A stretch of DNA of 5,535 bases from Spirosoma fluviale (GTDB taxonomy: Bacteria; Bacteroidota; Bacteroidia; Cytophagales; Spirosomataceae), in contig CAMARL010000132.1 in NCBI GenBank assembly GCA_945860325.1, forward strand, positions 1-5,535, written 5' to 3'. The notes below the pieces were generated by a model. That model had not been told where the DNA came from and made no database searches. It was given only the letters and a program-made list of their open reading frames with translations. The translations under genes were made by a program, and so were the position numbers. Positions 5,161 through 5,535 of the stretch are shown one piece after another; within the stretch, counting starts at the first letter, position 1; every line of letters starts with the position of its first letter.

Positions 5161-5535
5161 TAAATGCTTAACAGCTTCATTCACTTTTTCAAATCCAAAT
5201 TTAGACCAGATCAGGTTTTTTTGTTGGGCTATCTCCGCCAAACCTAAATTGCCTATACTACCCAAATGGCTATGATTTAGTTCTTTAGATATCCCGCCAA
5301 ACTCCCCACTTTCAATTTTTTTGCCCACGGTTTGATAAGCTTCACGGAATGGAATTCCTGCCAATACTAATTTATTTACCTCCTCCACGGAGTACAATAA
5401 ATCGTATTTTGGGTCATTTAAAATATTTTTTTTGACCTTGATTTGCTCCATCATAAATTGGGTAATATGAAGACAGTCTAGAATTTCATCGATGGCGGGC
5501 ATCAATAATTCTTTGGTCAATTGCATTTCACGATG
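5152..5535 (-). CDS. argH: argininosuccinate lyase, C-terminal part (cut by window edge)
   Basis: The last 127 or so residues of a fumarase/aspartase-superfamily enzyme that splits argininosuccinate into arginine and fumarate, the final step of arginine synthesis, in the cytoplasm. The frame stays open to the right edge, so the start and the catalytic GSSxMPxKxNP loop lie outside the window. The visible part matches the ArgH C-terminus. HREMQLTKE begins it, followed by the helical stretch YDLLYSVEEVNKLV and GIPFREAYQTVGKKIESG. LNHSHLGSIGNLGLAEI then leads to a short tail ending HLLA. Full-length family members are about 440-460 residues, so over 300 are missing here. The TAA stop at 5154-5152 overlaps the end of ribE by 9 bp. 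No clear terminator is visible beyond it. Other argH-like lyases such as adenylosuccinate lyase lack this C-terminal pattern. Confidence 0.92.
   Translation of the reverse strand, partial: HREMQLTKELLMPAIDEILDCLHITQFMMEQIKVKKNILNDPKYDLLYSVEEVNKLVLAGIPFREAYQTVGKKIESGEFGGISKELNHSHLGSIGNLGLAEIAQQKNLIWSKFGFEKVNEAVKHLLA

Noticed and set aside
5216..5222. Run of seven Ts after the ribE stop as a terminator
   Set aside because: Only a 3-bp stem (ACC/GGT) can form before it, and the run encodes ordinary Lys/Asn codons of argH.
1..5535. CRISPR array, tRNA, rRNA, insertion sequence or prophage signs
   Set aside because: No regularly spaced direct repeats, cloverleaf sequences, transposase or integrase motifs, or terminal inverted repeats were found.

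Overview
The window looks like chromosomal DNA of a Bacteroidota bacterium, most plausibly a Cytophagales-type one. The evidence is the AT-rich base composition, starts without Shine-Dalgarno sequences, promoters of the TTG / TAnnTTTG type, and a padR-pspC-GIN (DUF2807) gene set typical of that phylum. The genus cannot be fixed from the sequence alone.

Layout. Positions 1-159 are a probable divergent promoter region. A possible leftward gene is cut by the left edge (start codon at 47-45). Opposite it, a rightward promoter at 127-134 is overlapped by a perfect 8-bp inverted repeat (105-131). Rightward from there lie a PadR-family repressor (160-504), an 821-residue membrane protein (516-2981) and a secreted GIN-domain protein (3202-3909). 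The membrane protein has a HAAS-like N-terminus, two PspC domains, further membrane segments and a C-terminal GIN/DUF2807 domain. A leftward DUF1684 gene (3906-4514) meets the secreted gene tail to tail with a 4-bp overlap. Divergent from it is ribE, riboflavin synthase (4567-5160). ribE in turn overlaps by 9 bp the 3' end of argH, argininosuccinate lyase (5152-5535, leftward, cut by the right edge).

How the genes may work together. padR, the PspC-GIN gene and the secreted GIN gene look like one envelope-stress unit. The inferred model is that PadR represses its own promoter through the 105-131 dyad. The PspC protein would carry a cytoplasmic alpha-helical domain able to talk to PadR and a beta-helical domain across the membrane. 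The secreted protein would carry a matching beta-helical ladder. DUF1684, ribE and argH are probably unrelated neighbours; ribE and argH are housekeeping genes.

The most interesting non-coding observation is at the 3909/3906 convergent junction, which has no intergenic space. Each gene appears to have a terminator-like hairpin plus U-tract inside the coding sequence of the other. One is at 4074-4112 for the + strand and the other at 3850-3800 for the - strand. In both, the stems contain G-U pairs that form only in the RNA of the expected strand.
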